Assembly: GCA_019637435.1 (NCBI GenBank)
Contig: JAHBVO010000005.1
Span: 558,001-622,000 of the forward strand
DNA: 64,000 bases
Source: Candidatus Obscuribacterales bacterium
Lineage (GTDB): Bacteria; Cyanobacteriota; Vampirovibrionia; Obscuribacterales; Obscuribacteraceae
Direction: 5' to 3'
Shown here: piece by piece, positions 15,669-24,987 of the stretch
Layout of the letters: each line of letters begins with the position of its first letter
Position numbering within the stretch: the stretch's first letter is position 1
The notes under the pieces: generated by a model
The model's input: only the letters and a program-made list of their open reading frames with translations
What the model was told of the DNA's origin: nothing
Database searches by the model: none
Made by a program: the position numbers and the translations under genes

Positions 15669-18600
15669 TCATTGATACAGCCAGACACGAAGCAGCGATT
15701 TAAGCTGCTCGACGTCAACCGGTTTGGCGATGTAATCAGAAGCACCGGATTGCATGCACTTCTCGCGGTCACCTTTCATGGCTTTGGCGGTAAGAGCAAT
15801 AATCGGAAGGTTAGCGAACTGTTCCATCTCCCGAATGCGGCGGATAGTCTCGTACCCATCCATATCCGGCATCATAACGTCCATCAAAACCAGTTCGACA
15901 CTCGGGTCTTCTTCTAGCATTTTAATTGCTTCCATACCGCGTTCAGCGTAAGAGACCTTCATCTTATTCGCCTCCAGGATGCTAGTCAGGGCGAAGATAT
16001 TGCGCACATCATCGTCTACGATAAGCACTTTTCGGTCAGTGAGAACGCGATCGGACTTCTGCGAAGCCTCAATCATGCGACGCTGGGTCTCTGGCATTTC
16101 CCCCTGGAGGCGATGCAGAAATAGCGCTGTTTCATCCAGCAAGCGGTGCGGAGACTCCGCCTCCTTGACCAGAGTGACCCGACCCATTTCCCTCACCTCT
16201 TGTTGCTCCTCTTCGGTGAAGTCCCGACCGGCGTACACGATAACCGGCAAACGCATGATACCCAGGTCATCTCTGATTCGCCGGACGAATTCATGACCAG
16301 GCATATCGGGGAGCGCAGTAGCTACGACCAGACAATCGAAGTGCTCGGATTCGAGCAAATCAAGCGCTTCCTGACCGGTCATGGCCATTTTGCACTTCAC
16401 GTCTCCATCGCCCATCAGTTCGACGACAGCTTTTCCTTGTTCTCGATCCGGCTCGATGATAAGCAATTTTTTCGAAGATGTGGCAACGAAGCTCTTCACT
16501 TGTTCGAGTGCCTCGTTAATCGAATCTTTGCTCACCGGCTTCTCGAGATAGCCGATGACGCCCTGGCGGAAACCGCGCTCCTGCTCTTGTTCGCAAGAGA
16601 TCACGTTAACCGGGATGTGGCGAGTGGTCGGATCATGTTTCAACCGATCTAGGATCGTCCAACCATCCATGTCCGGTAGACGCAAGTCCAGAGTTATTGC
16701 GTCCGGGACGAATCTTCTTGCAAGTGCAAGCGCTGATTCACCGGTGACCGCGACCAGGCCCTTGAACCCTGCTTCACGAACCATGTCGAGCAATAAACGC
16801 GCAAAGCGTTGATCGTCTTCGATGATTAGCAAAACTCGGTCGCCTTCTTCCAAGCTTCCCCGGTCGTCAGCGACGACATTTTCGAGAAGCAGAGCTTTCT
16901 CGCTGAGCAGGTCGGGAGCCGGCGCGATTGGCGCGGTTTGACCGGCAGCATAAGCCGTTTCACTGACTTGCGGACGTAGCCGCGATTTCTCCGGCTGATT
17001 TTGTGGTTGCACATACGATACCGGCATGTACAGTGTGAATGTACTTCCTTCACCAGGCGCGCTCACCACTCTCAGTTCGCCACCCAACAGATTGGCAATC
17101 TCACGGCTAATTGGCAGACCCAAACCTGTTCCACCGTACTTACGACTTGTACTGCCATCAGCCTGTTGGAAGGCTTCGAAGATAATCCGCTGTTTATCCA
17201 GTGGAATACCGATGCCACTATCAATCACTGAAAACGCGAGCACCGTATCTGATGCCTTTAAAGTATCCCGCTCATCACTCCAGCCCTCACGGACGGTATC
17301 AAGAGACAGTGTAACTTTTCCGGTTTCAGTAAACTTGAATGCGTTGGACAACAAATTCTTGAGCACCTGTTGTAAACGCTTCGAGTCTGTTCGCAAGCTC
17401 TTCGGCACGGAGTCCGCAATCTTGATTTCGAATTCCAGCCCTTTCGATTCGGCGACTTGCCTGAAGTTTCGCTCCAGCGACATTCGCACTTCGTCGAGAG
17501 CAACGTCGGTAACGTCGATATTGATGGTCCCCGACTCAATCTTCGATAGGTCGAGAATATCGTTGATCAATTCAAGCAAGTCAGAACCGGATTCGTGAAT
17601 TGTGTTGGCAAAATCGACTTGCTTCGTCGTCAGATTTCCATCCGAATTTTCCGACAACAACTTCGACAAGATCAACAGACTATTGAGTGGAGTTCGAAGT
17701 TCATGCGACATATTGGCGAGAAACTCGGACTTGTACTTAGATGTAAGTGCAAGCTGCTCGGCCTTCTCTTCCAAACTGCGTCTTGCTTGTTCGATCTCCT
17801 GATTCTTGCGCTCCACCTCAGCATTCTGAGAAGCGAGTAGCTTGGCTTTCTCTTCCAGCTCTTCGTTGGTATTGCGCAACTCTTCTTGCTGGCGAGTCAA
17901 CATTTCTTCGGAAGCTTGAAGGGTCTTCGCTTGCTGCTCCAGTCGTCTGTTGGTCTCGGTCAGTTCTTCCTGCTGAACCTGCAGTTCCTGTGCCAGTGAC
18001 TGCGATTGTTTGAGCAAGTTCTCCGTTCTCATGTTAGCTTCGATGGTATTGAGAACGATACCAATCGATTCAGTGAGCTGGTCGAGGAAGTTCAAGTGAG
18101 TTTCACTGAACATATTGAAAGAAGCTAATTCGATAATCGCCTTCACTTCGCCTTCGAACAGAACCGGCAACGCGACTATGTTTCGCGGCGTCGATTCACC
18201 CAATCCTGAGCCGATCTTGAGGTAGTCATTCGGCACATCCTCAATAACTATCTTCTGTTTCTCGAGAGCGCACTGACCGATCAAACCTTCTCGCAATCTA
18301 AACTTCTCGGAAAGTTGCTTGCGTCGTTGATACGCATAGCTTCCCAACAGTTTCAATATAGGCTCGCCGTCCTCCATCTCGTTGATGTAGAACACGCCGA
18401 GTTGAGCGCGAACCAGTGGTGCCACTTCCGACAGGATCAAGTTTGCGACAGTGAGCAAGTCTCGTTGTCCCTGCAGCATACTTGTGAATTTCGCGAGGTT
18501 GGTTTTCAACCAGTCCTGCTCTGTGTTTTTCTGAGTCGTATCTTTGAGGTTGCGGATCATCTCGTTGATGTTGTCTTTGAGCGCCGCGACCTCGCCTCTA

Positions 18601-21600
18601 GCTTCAACGTCGATACTACGGGTGAGGTCACCCTTCGTAACCGCTGTTGCTACCTCGGCGATAGCTCGTACCTGAGTCGTTAGATTTGCAGCCAGTCCGT
18701 TTACGTTGTCCGTCAAATCCTTCCAGGTTCCCGATGCACCAGGCACGAGTGCCTGTCCTCCGAGAACCCCTTCGACTCCTACCTCACGAGCCACTGTAGT
18801 TACCTGGTCAGCGAATGTCGCCAGTGTGTCGATCATCTCGTTGATGATGTCGGCAAGTGCGGCGATTTCGCCTTTGGCTTGCAGTACGAGTTTCGTATTC
18901 AAGTTACCTTGAGCTACCGCGGTAACAACTCCTGCAATTCCCCGCACCTGTTCTGTGAGGTTGCCTGCCATGAAGTTTACGTTGTCGGTCAAGTCTTTCC
19001 ATGTACCGCCGACGCCCTGCACAACGGCTTGTCCACCGAGCTTCCCTTCCGTACCTACTTCACGGGCAACCCGCGTTACCTCAGACGCGAAGGACGAGAG
19101 CTGGTCCACCATTGTGTTGATTGTGTTTTTCAGTTCAAGGATTTCGCCTTTTACGTCTACCGTGATTTTCTTAGTCAGGTTGCCGTTTGCAACAGCCGTC
19201 GTAACGTCTGCGATGTTACGCACCTGAGCTGTAAGGTTGGATGCCATCGAGTTTACGTTGTCGGTCAAGTCTTTCCATGTACCGGAAACACCCTTCACAA
19301 CAGCCTGACCGCCTAGCTTTCCTTCGGTTCCTACTTCACGAGCTACCCGGGTTACTTCAGCAGCGAACGATGACAGCTGATCCACCATTGTGTTGATCGT
19401 GTTTTTCAGTTCCAAGATTTCGCCGCGAACGTCTACCGTAATCTTCTTAGATAGGTCGCCGTTTGCTACAGCGGTCGTAACTTCTGCGATGTTACGCACC
19501 TGGGATGTGAGGTTGGACGCCATGTAATTTACGGAGTCCGTCAAGTCCTTCCAGGTACCAGACACGCCCTTAACGTCCGCCTGACCGCCCAGTCTTCCTT
19601 CCGTACCTACTTCCCTCGCAACCCGTGTTACTTCAGATGCGAACGATGACAGCTGGTCCACCATGGTGTTGATTGTGTTTTTCAACTCCAGGATTTCGCC
19701 TTTTACGTCTACTGTAATCGTCTTAGTCAGGTCGCCGTTTGCAACAGCGGTCGTAACTTCAGCGATGTTTCGCACCTGGGATGTGAGGTTGGACGCCATG
19801 TAGTTTACGGAGTCCGTCAAATCCTTCCACGTACCGGATACACCACGCACGTCGGCTTGACCGCCCAACTTACCGTCGGTGCCTACCTCCCGTGCCACCC
19901 GGGTTACCTCAGCCGCGAACGATGACAGCTGGTCCACCATGGTGTTGATTGTGTTCTTCAACTCCAGTATTTCGCCTTTAACGTCTACCGTAATCTTCTT
20001 AGATAGATCGCCTTTAGCTACCGCCGTCGTAACGTCTGCGATGTTCCGCACCTGAGACGTGAGGTTGGACGCCATCAAGTTTACCGAGTCCGTCAGACCT
20101 TTCCATGTGCCGGCAACACCTTGCACATCGGCTTGACCGCCCAGCTTCCCTTCCGTTCCTACCTCTCGAGCAACCCGCGTTACCTCAGCCGCGAAGGATG
20201 AGAGCTGGTCCACCATGACGTTGATTGTGTTTTTGAGCTCTAAGATTTCGCCCTTAACGTCTACCGTGATCTTCTTGGACAAATCGCCGTTAGCTACAGC
20301 GGTCGTAACGTCAGCGATGTTTCGCACCTGGGATGTGAGGTTGGACGCCATGTAATTTACAGAGTCCGTCAAATCCTTCCAGGTACCGGAGACGCCTTTA
20401 ACGTCCGCCTGACCGCCCAGCTTTCCTTCCGTACCTACTTCCCGCGCCACCCGTGTTACTTCGGACGCGAAGGAGGAGAGCTGGTCCACCATGACGTTGA
20501 TTGTGTTTTTCAGCTCTAAGATTTCGCCTTTTACGTCTACCGTAATCTTCTTAGAGAGATCGCCCTTAGCTACAGCCGTCGTAACTTCAGCGATGTTCCG
20601 CACCTGTGAGGTCAAGTTGCCTGCCATGTAGTTTACGGAGTCGGTCAAGTCTTTCCATGTACCGGAAACACCTTGCACGTCAGCCTGACCGCCTAGTTTC
20701 CCTTCCGTACCTACTTCCCGAGCCACCCGTGTTACTTCAGAAGCGAAGGACGAGAGCTGGTCCACCATTGTGTTGATTGTGTTTTTCAGCTCAAGGATTT
20801 CACCTTTTACGTCTACCGTAATCTTCTTGGACAGGTCGCCTCGGGCTACAGCGGTCGTAACGTCTGCGATGTTTCGCACCTGGGACGTGAGGTTGGACGC
20901 CATGTAGTTTACGGAGTCGGTCAACTCTCGCCACGTCCCTTCAACCCCTTTTACCTGCGCCTGACCTCCGAGCTTCCCTTCCGTACCTACTTCTCGCGCC
21001 ACCCGTGTTACTTCAGATGCGAAGGACGACAGTTGGTCCACCATTGTGTTGATTGTGTTTTTCAGCTCAAGAATTTCACCCTTAACGTCTACCGTGATTT
21101 TCTTGGTCAAATCGCCGTTTGCTACAGCAGTCGTCACGTCTGCGATATTCCGTACCTGAGCCGTCAGGTTGGATGCCATTGAGTTTACGTTGTCCGTGAG
21201 ATCCTTCCAGGTACCCGAGACACCTTTTACCAGCGCCTGTCCACCGAGTTTCCCTTCCGTTCCCACCTCACGAGCTACCCGAGTTACCTCGGATGCGAAG
21301 GAAGATAGCTGGTCCACCATGGTATTGATGGTGTTTTTCAACTCCTGAATCTCACCTTTAACGTCCACCGTGATTTTCTTGGAGAGGTCGCCGTTAGCTA
21401 CAGCGGTCGTCACTTCTGCAATGTTCCGCACCTGTGCCGTCAGGTTGGATGCCATGGAATTTACGGAATCTGTGAGGTCCTTCCACGTTCCCGACACCCC
21501 CTTCACCTGTGCCTGACCACCGAGTTTTCCTTCCGTTCCTACCTCTCGAGCAACCCGCGTGACCTCGGAGGTGAAGGATGACAGCTGATCCACCATGGTG

Positions 21601-22043
21601 TTGATGGTTTTCGCGGTTCGGAGAAACTCCCCTTTCAGTGGCCCACCTTCGATTTCCAGCGCCATGGTTTGAGTCAGGTCACCTTTTGCAACAGCGCCTA
21701 TAACGCGTGAAACCTCAGTCGTCGGTCGAACGAGGTCGCCGACAAGGTCGTTTACCGAGTCTATACACAGAGCCCAGCCACCGGTCGCTTCGCCCAGTGA
21801 CGCGCGCTGCTTGATCTTCCCTTCTTTACCGACGACGGTACCGATGCGGTGCATTTCCTCAGTAAGTCGCTGGTTGAGCTCAATAGCTCGGTTAAAGGCT
21901 TCGGCGATTTCGCCGTTGATTCCGGTCTCGTCTAACGGCAGACGCACCGTAAAATCGCCCTTGGCCATCAATCGCAGGGCTCGAAGCAATTGCTTTGAAT
22001 CGAGCACTTCCCTGCCATTCCCTTGGACTGCGGTAGTGGACAT
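15669..22043 (-). CDS. Giant poly-HAMP hybrid histidine kinase (HAMP array-GAF-HisKA-HATPase-3xREC)
   Basis: This encodes 2124 residues with no membrane segment or signal peptide. Residues 1-160 carry divergent HAMP units, followed by eleven 92-residue units (about 169-1180), each with two HAMP-type halves (AVANGDLSKKITVDVKGEI and GTEGKLGGQAxVKGVSGTW). A GAF domain follows (about 1190-1345), then a long coiled coil (about 1345-1440), HisKA with His1447 (MSHELRTP), and an ATPase domain with DSGIGI and GGTGLGL. Receiver 1 has Asp1786. Receiver 2 (about 1858-1980) has Ala1908 in place of Asp and is a pseudo-receiver. Receiver 3 has Asp2055. Soluble poly-HAMP kinases of this kind resemble fungal group III kinases, which sense osmotic or fungicide stress. 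SD AAAGGAG precedes the ATG, and a 473-base gene-free leader lies upstream. Confidence 0.95.
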   Translation of the reverse strand: MSTTAVQGNGREVLDSKQLLRALRLMAKGDFTVRLPLDETGINGEIAEAFNRAIELNQRLTEEMHRIGTVVGKEGKIKQRASLGEATGGWALCIDSVNDLVGDLVRPTTEVSRVIGAVAKGDLTQTMALEIEGGPLKGEFLRTAKTINTMVDQLSSFTSEVTRVAREVGTEGKLGGQAQVKGVSGTWKDLTDSVNSMASNLTAQVRNIAEVTTAVANGDLSKKITVDVKGEIQELKNTINTMVDQLSSFASEVTRVAREVGTEGKLGGQALVKGVSGTWKDLTDNVNSMASNLTAQVRNIADVTTAVANGDLTKKITVDVKGEILELKNTINTMVDQLSSFASEVTRVAREVGTEGKLGGQAQVKGVEGTWRELTDSVNYMASNLTSQVRNIADVTTAVARGDLSKKITVDVKGEILELKNTINTMVDQLSSFASEVTRVAREVGTEGKLGGQADVQGVSGTWKDLTDSVNYMAGNLTSQVRNIAEVTTAVAKGDLSKKITVDVKGEILELKNTINVMVDQLSSFASEVTRVAREVGTEGKLGGQADVKGVSGTWKDLTDSVNYMASNLTSQVRNIADVTTAVANGDLSKKITVDVKGEILELKNTINVMVDQLSSFAAEVTRVAREVGTEGKLGGQADVQGVAGTWKGLTDSVNLMASNLTSQVRNIADVTTAVAKGDLSKKITVDVKGEILELKNTINTMVDQLSSFAAEVTRVAREVGTDGKLGGQADVRGVSGTWKDLTDSVNYMASNLTSQVRNIAEVTTAVANGDLTKTITVDVKGEILELKNTINTMVDQLSSFASEVTRVAREVGTEGRLGGQADVKGVSGTWKDLTDSVNYMASNLTSQVRNIAEVTTAVANGDLSKKITVDVRGEILELKNTINTMVDQLSSFAAEVTRVAREVGTEGKLGGQAVVKGVSGTWKDLTDNVNSMASNLTAQVRNIADVTTAVANGNLTKKITVDVKGEILELKNTINTMVDQLSSFASEVTRVAREVGTEGKLGGQAVVQGVGGTWKDLTDNVNFMAGNLTEQVRGIAGVVTAVAQGNLNTKLVLQAKGEIAALADIINEMIDTLATFADQVTTVAREVGVEGVLGGQALVPGASGTWKDLTDNVNGLAANLTTQVRAIAEVATAVTKGDLTRSIDVEARGEVAALKDNINEMIRNLKDTTQKNTEQDWLKTNLAKFTSMLQGQRDLLTVANLILSEVAPLVRAQLGVFYINEMEDGEPILKLLGSYAYQRRKQLSEKFRLREGLIGQCALEKQKIVIEDVPNDYLKIGSGLGESTPRNIVALPVLFEGEVKAIIELASFNMFSETHLNFLDQLTESIGIVLNTIEANMRTENLLKQSQSLAQELQVQQEELTETNRRLEQQAKTLQASEEMLTRQQEELRNTNEELEEKAKLLASQNAEVERKNQEIEQARRSLEEKAEQLALTSKYKSEFLANMSHELRTPLNSLLILSKLLSENSDGNLTTKQVDFANTIHESGSDLLELINDILDLSKIESGTINIDVTDVALDEVRMSLERNFRQVAESKGLEFEIKIADSVPKSLRTDSKRLQQVLKNLLSNAFKFTETGKVTLSLDTVREGWSDERDTLKASDTVLAFSVIDSGIGIPLDKQRIIFEAFQQADGSTSRKYGGTGLGLPISREIANLLGGELRVVSAPGEGSTFTLYMPVSYVQPQNQPEKSRLRPQVSETAYAAGQTAPIAPAPDLLSEKALLLENVVADDRGSLEEGDRVLLIIEDDQRFARLLLDMVREAGFKGLVAVTGESALALARRFVPDAITLDLRLPDMDGWTILDRLKHDPTTRHIPVNVISCEQEQERGFRQGVIGYLEKPVSKDSINEALEQVKSFVATSSKKLLIIEPDREQGKAVVELMGDGDVKCKMAMTGQEALDLLESEHFDCLVVATALPDMPGHEFVRRIRDDLGIMRLPVIVYAGRDFTEEEQQEVREMGRVTLVKEAESPHRLLDETALFLHRLQGEMPETQRRMIEASQKSDRVLTDRKVLIVDDDVRNIFALTSILEANKMKVSYAERGMEAIKMLEEDPSVELVLMDVMMPDMDGYETIRRIREMEQFANLPIIALTAKAMKGDREKCMQSGASDYIAKPVDVEQLKSLLRVWLYQ
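18504..21539 (-). repeat. Eleven tandem 276-bp repeats encoding HAMP units
   Basis: Phase-locked 276-base units (92 codons) run through the kinase gene. Adjacent units are nearly identical in protein and strongly similar in DNA; internal units vary mainly at one or two positions (QADVKGVSG, QADVQGVAG, QAQVKGVEG). The last two units diverge most (GVEGVLGG, LNTKLVLQAKGE). The pattern suggests expansion by unequal recombination, with many synonymous differences showing the array is not brand new. This is coding repeat, not a CRISPR array. Confidence 0.92.
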
Positions 22044-22516
22044 ATAGTGTGATCTCCTTTGAATGGCTGTGACGCGCCATCTTTGACCAGATTCCTTGTC
22101 AGAACGCAGGTGGACACCAGCGCTCCTTCACTTCGCCTCGCATTGGAGAGCTGCCAGGCTGACGCGCCTAATATCGGATTGGTAAGCACATACCAATAAG
22201 TCTTACCGGCGAAAGGTACCGATAAGAAACGCGACATTAATATAAGTCTCCATATAACAGTCTGCCACAGTGTCCCTAAAAAATCACGAAACTCGCTCGA
22301 AATAACTCCAACTAATATTTGATGAACTCTGGATTTCCAGCGGTTTAAACGGAAGCAAGGGGAACGCAAACCCCATACCACCGCATGGAAACCCGTACCG
22401 TCGTCTCCATATGGATACAACAACGTTCGCCGGTCTCAGGGAGGTTGACCGGAGCAAGTGACAGATAAGATCCAGGCACCATATGCAGTGGCAGTGGTCT
22501 GGTATTAAATTCGGTG
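22044..22516. other. 473-base gene-free leader of the poly-HAMP kinase
   Basis: No convincing reading frame is seen on either strand; frames that cross it overlap real genes in the wrong phase. It contains the kinase Shine-Dalgarno AAAGGAG near 22053-22059. It also holds two small inverted repeats, TTGGTA/TACCAA at 22179-22196 and CCGGTC/GACCGG at 22430-22452. The second is 65 bases beyond the stop of the exported-protein gene and could end its transcript. A promoter for the kinase is expected here, but I cannot place it with confidence. Confidence 0.5.
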
Positions 22517-23071
22517 TTAGCGGCTGACCACCGTCTTCAAACGACCATGCTCGGTCAGATACAGCTTCGACTGGTGTTGACCGAAGGTGGATGGAACCAG
22601 CTTCTGTTCCGTGCTGTAAGGGCTGCCGCACGGCGTCATCGCTGGCGGTCCGCTTAACTGTTTGATGTATCTTGCAAACCAACCACCGAATTCGGCAGCG
22701 TGCTCCTGAGCGAAGGTTACCGACGTGCGCACCGCGTGATAGCAGGTGTCGCATGTCTTCTCCATATCGTCTGGGATATCGATTTTTGGAATGTCCACGG
22801 AAATATTATGAGACTTCAGCTGCCCGACCATCTGTTCACGAACGGATACAATGGCGGCTTCCATACTCTCGTCTCCGCCAGCTTTTTTGCCGTTGGTACC
22901 TTTCGGCTTCGGAGCCGCCATGGCAATTTGTCTTCCGGAATTGTCACGGACAGTACGGTCCGCGGAACCTGAGTTCTTCGGACTTTCAGCCAGAGCGGGA
23001 TGAATGACGGCGCCGCAAAACAGTGCTACAGCTGAAGTCGCGAGAAGTTTAGACTGGAAGTGAAGGTTCAT
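22517..23071 (-). CDS. Exported protein, unknown function, with a CxxC motif
   Basis: This encodes 184 residues from ATG 23071; a frame starting at 23095 adds eight residues ahead of the signal peptide. The signal peptide is MNLHFQSKLLATSAVALFCGAVIHPALA with cleavage near residue 28 (written here as segments SKLLATSAV and IHPALA). The mature part has a disordered Gly/Lys region, then a helical stretch VSVREQMVGQLKSHNIS, then TCDTCYHAVR (CxxC) and a further Cys in TPCGSPYS. The disulfide or metal-binding role of these cysteines is only a guess. No family is recognised. It lies 473 bases upstream of the poly-HAMP kinase start on the same strand. Confidence 0.65.
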   Translation of the reverse strand: MNLHFQSKLLATSAVALFCGAVIHPALAESPKNSGSADRTVRDNSGRQIAMAAPKPKGTNGKKAGGDESMEAAIVSVREQMVGQLKSHNISVDIPKIDIPDDMEKTCDTCYHAVRTSVTFAQEHAAEFGGWFARYIKQLSGPPAMTPCGSPYSTEQKLVPSTFGQHQSKLYLTEHGRLKTVVSR

Positions 23072-23095
23072 TTCGGTATATCCAATGATATCCAC

Positions 23096-23588
23096 GCGGA
23101 TTTAGACCGGAAAATTATCCCATGACCGGCAAGCCTTACAGTGTGAGGTTTTCTAAATCCTTGATAACCTGTCCCCGCTTATGCTCACAGACGCGGACAC
23201 CAACGAGAAAGCCGCGCTGAACCGGATATTCGTCCTTGCAATCGCCAGACCTTATGGTAGGATCGGGATAACCTGCGGCGCCATGCAGCGAATTTATGAG
23301 GGTTTCCCTAGATGCGTATAGGGAAACTAGCAATGGAGTCGGACAGGCTTTTAGTAAAAACCATGGACGAACAAGCACACAGTAGTAGCAGCAGCCCGGA
23401 CGATAATCCCGAAGAACCTCCCCAGGGGCGTTTGCCGGTAATTTCGATTCACACTGCCACGGTAAATTCTCAAGCGTTTTGCCCGAAGTTCGAGCAAAGC
23501 GCATTTTCGAATGCCGTGAATTCGTCTAAAACCGTCAATAGCGGCATAGGAGGGATAAGACGCAGCTAATTCCTGCGTCCCTACAGTA
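23096..23588. other. 493-base stretch with at most one weak small reading frame
   Basis: A plus-strand frame at 23312-23569 could encode 85 residues, Ser/Pro/Glu-rich and without a recognised domain; an internal ATG at 23364 gives 68 residues. It has no convincing Shine-Dalgarno and I do not call it as a gene. A minus-strand frame at 23136-23504 also lacks support. The right end holds the leader of the CNNM gene, described separately. Confidence 0.4.
23549..23579 (+). promoter_or_regulatory. Distant Shine-Dalgarno with hairpin before the CNNM start
   Basis: AGGAGGG at 23549-23555 is a near-perfect Shine-Dalgarno but lies 33 bases upstream of the TTG start at 23589. Between them GACGCAG (23559-23565) and CTGCGTC (23573-23579) form a perfect 7-base stem. 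If folded, the stem brings the Shine-Dalgarno to an effective distance of about 12 bases. No nearer in-frame start exists, and a stop codon at 23556 closes the frame. Confidence 0.45.
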
Positions 23589-24986
23589 TTGAGTTACGTC
23601 TATATTTTGTTCTGGATTTTAATTCTGACCGCCGTAAATGCGTTTTTCGTCGCGGCGGAAATGGCATACGCACGCGTCCGTCGCACACACATCGAGGGTC
23701 TTGCCGAAGAGGGCAACGCGATGGCGAAGCGAGGACTCACGTACTTAGAAGATCCCGAAACATTTTTTGCGGGCAGCCAGCTCGGCATCACAATTGCAAT
23801 GCTGGTCATAGGTGCAATCGGTGAAAGCGCCTTCGCCCATGATCTCGCCACCTGGATGGAACAAGCGGGCACCAATCTCGGCTGGCACCATGATGTGATT
23901 TTCACCGCCCGAGCGACGTGTTACGTCGTGGTCTTTTTCATCACAGCCTTCGTTCAAACAATTTTCGGCGAGCTCCTGCCGAAAGTCTTGACTTTCCAAC
24001 GCGCCGAATCGATTCTCTTATGGACGATCGGGCCGATGCACATCTGGTGCACCGTCACCAAGCCTTTTCTGGTTGTGATGAACGCGACACAGAAAGCAAT
24101 CGTTCGTGCCACCAAAATTCCTGAACCGCCAAAACATCAGCGTGTGTTCTCTGAAGACGAGCTCAAAATGCTGGTTTCCGAAAGCCAACAGTCCGGTGTA
24201 TTGGAAGTACAAGAAGAAGAAATGCTCCAGAGCGTCTTCGAATTCGGAGATACAGTTGCGTCCGAAATCATGACACCACGCCGCGATATGAAGGCTATAG
24301 CGGCAGATAGACCGGTAAAGGATTTAGTCGAACTTGCTCTCAAACATGGGCATTCGAGAATCCCTGTCTTCGAAAAGGATGTCGACAACATCTTTGGTTT
24401 CGTACATATCCGTGACGGTCTGAGAGCTTACGTCGAAGGCAAAGAGAATGCACTCATTCGAGAACTTGCTCGGCGCATTCTCATTGTTCCTGAGAATAAA
24501 CCGCTCCAAGATCTCCTTACCGAATTCAAACGCAGAAAAACACATGTAGCCGTCGTAATCGACGAGCACGGCGGAACAGAGGGCATGGTCACTTTCGAGG
24601 ACCTTCTCGAAGAACTGGTCGGAGATATAGCTGACGAACACGATATTGAAGATGAGATGATCGCGCCGATGGATGACGGCTCTATGATGATCGATGCAAG
24701 AATCGATCTGGAAGAGTTCAACGACAAACTGGGCGTCGAAATCGATGATGAACAGTTCACCACCCTGGGTGGACACGTTTTCGGTTGCCTGGGACACGAG
24801 CCGCAGGTCGGCGACGAAGTGAATACGGACGAATACACTCTTCGTATCGAAGAAGCCGATAGACACCGCATAACGAAGTTGCGTTTCATTCCGAGACTTT
24901 GCGAAACGGATGGAAATGAGACAAATGGCACCGAAGCTAATCCAACTTTGAAAGGCGACTCGGTGAGCCAGCTGGAGGCAAGCTAG
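23589..24986 (+). CDS. CNNM/CorC-type membrane transporter with CBS domains
   Basis: This encodes 465 residues starting at TTG. An N-terminal CNNM domain (about 1-195) has four membrane helices (YILFWILILTAVNAFFVAAE, then three more) and the motif FGELLPKV. It is followed by a CBS pair (about 210-335; EIMTPRRDM, HSRIPVFEKD, HVAVVIDEHGGTEGMVT) and a CorC/HlyC domain (about 350-425; GGHVFGCLGHEPQVGDEV). The family is annotated as hemolysin-related or as magnesium/cobalt exporters; transport of Mg2+ is the best-supported role. The C-terminal 40 residues are disordered. It is the first gene of a plus-strand set; rsmA begins one base after its stop. Confidence 0.88.
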   Translation: MSYVYILFWILILTAVNAFFVAAEMAYARVRRTHIEGLAEEGNAMAKRGLTYLEDPETFFAGSQLGITIAMLVIGAIGESAFAHDLATWMEQAGTNLGWHHDVIFTARATCYVVVFFITAFVQTIFGELLPKVLTFQRAESILLWTIGPMHIWCTVTKPFLVVMNATQKAIVRATKIPEPPKHQRVFSEDELKMLVSESQQSGVLEVQEEEMLQSVFEFGDTVASEIMTPRRDMKAIAADRPVKDLVELALKHGHSRIPVFEKDVDNIFGFVHIRDGLRAYVEGKENALIRELARRILIVPENKPLQDLLTEFKRRKTHVAVVIDEHGGTEGMVTFEDLLEELVGDIADEHDIEDEMIAPMDDGSMMIDARIDLEEFNDKLGVEIDDEQFTTLGGHVFGCLGHEPQVGDEVNTDEYTLRIEEADRHRITKLRFIPRLCETDGNETNGTEANPTLKGDSVSQLEAS

Positions 24987-24987
24987 A

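Noticed and set aside
18504..21539. Possible CRISPR or minisatellite array
   Set aside because: The 276-base units are continuous coding HAMP repeats in one frame; there are no spacers.
22284..22754. 156-residue minus-strand frame in the kinase leader
   Set aside because: Overlaps the exported-protein gene in another frame; no domain or ribosome site.
23136..23504. 122-residue minus-strand frame
   Set aside because: No Shine-Dalgarno, no recognised motif; overlaps nothing useful and its composition is unlike neighbours.
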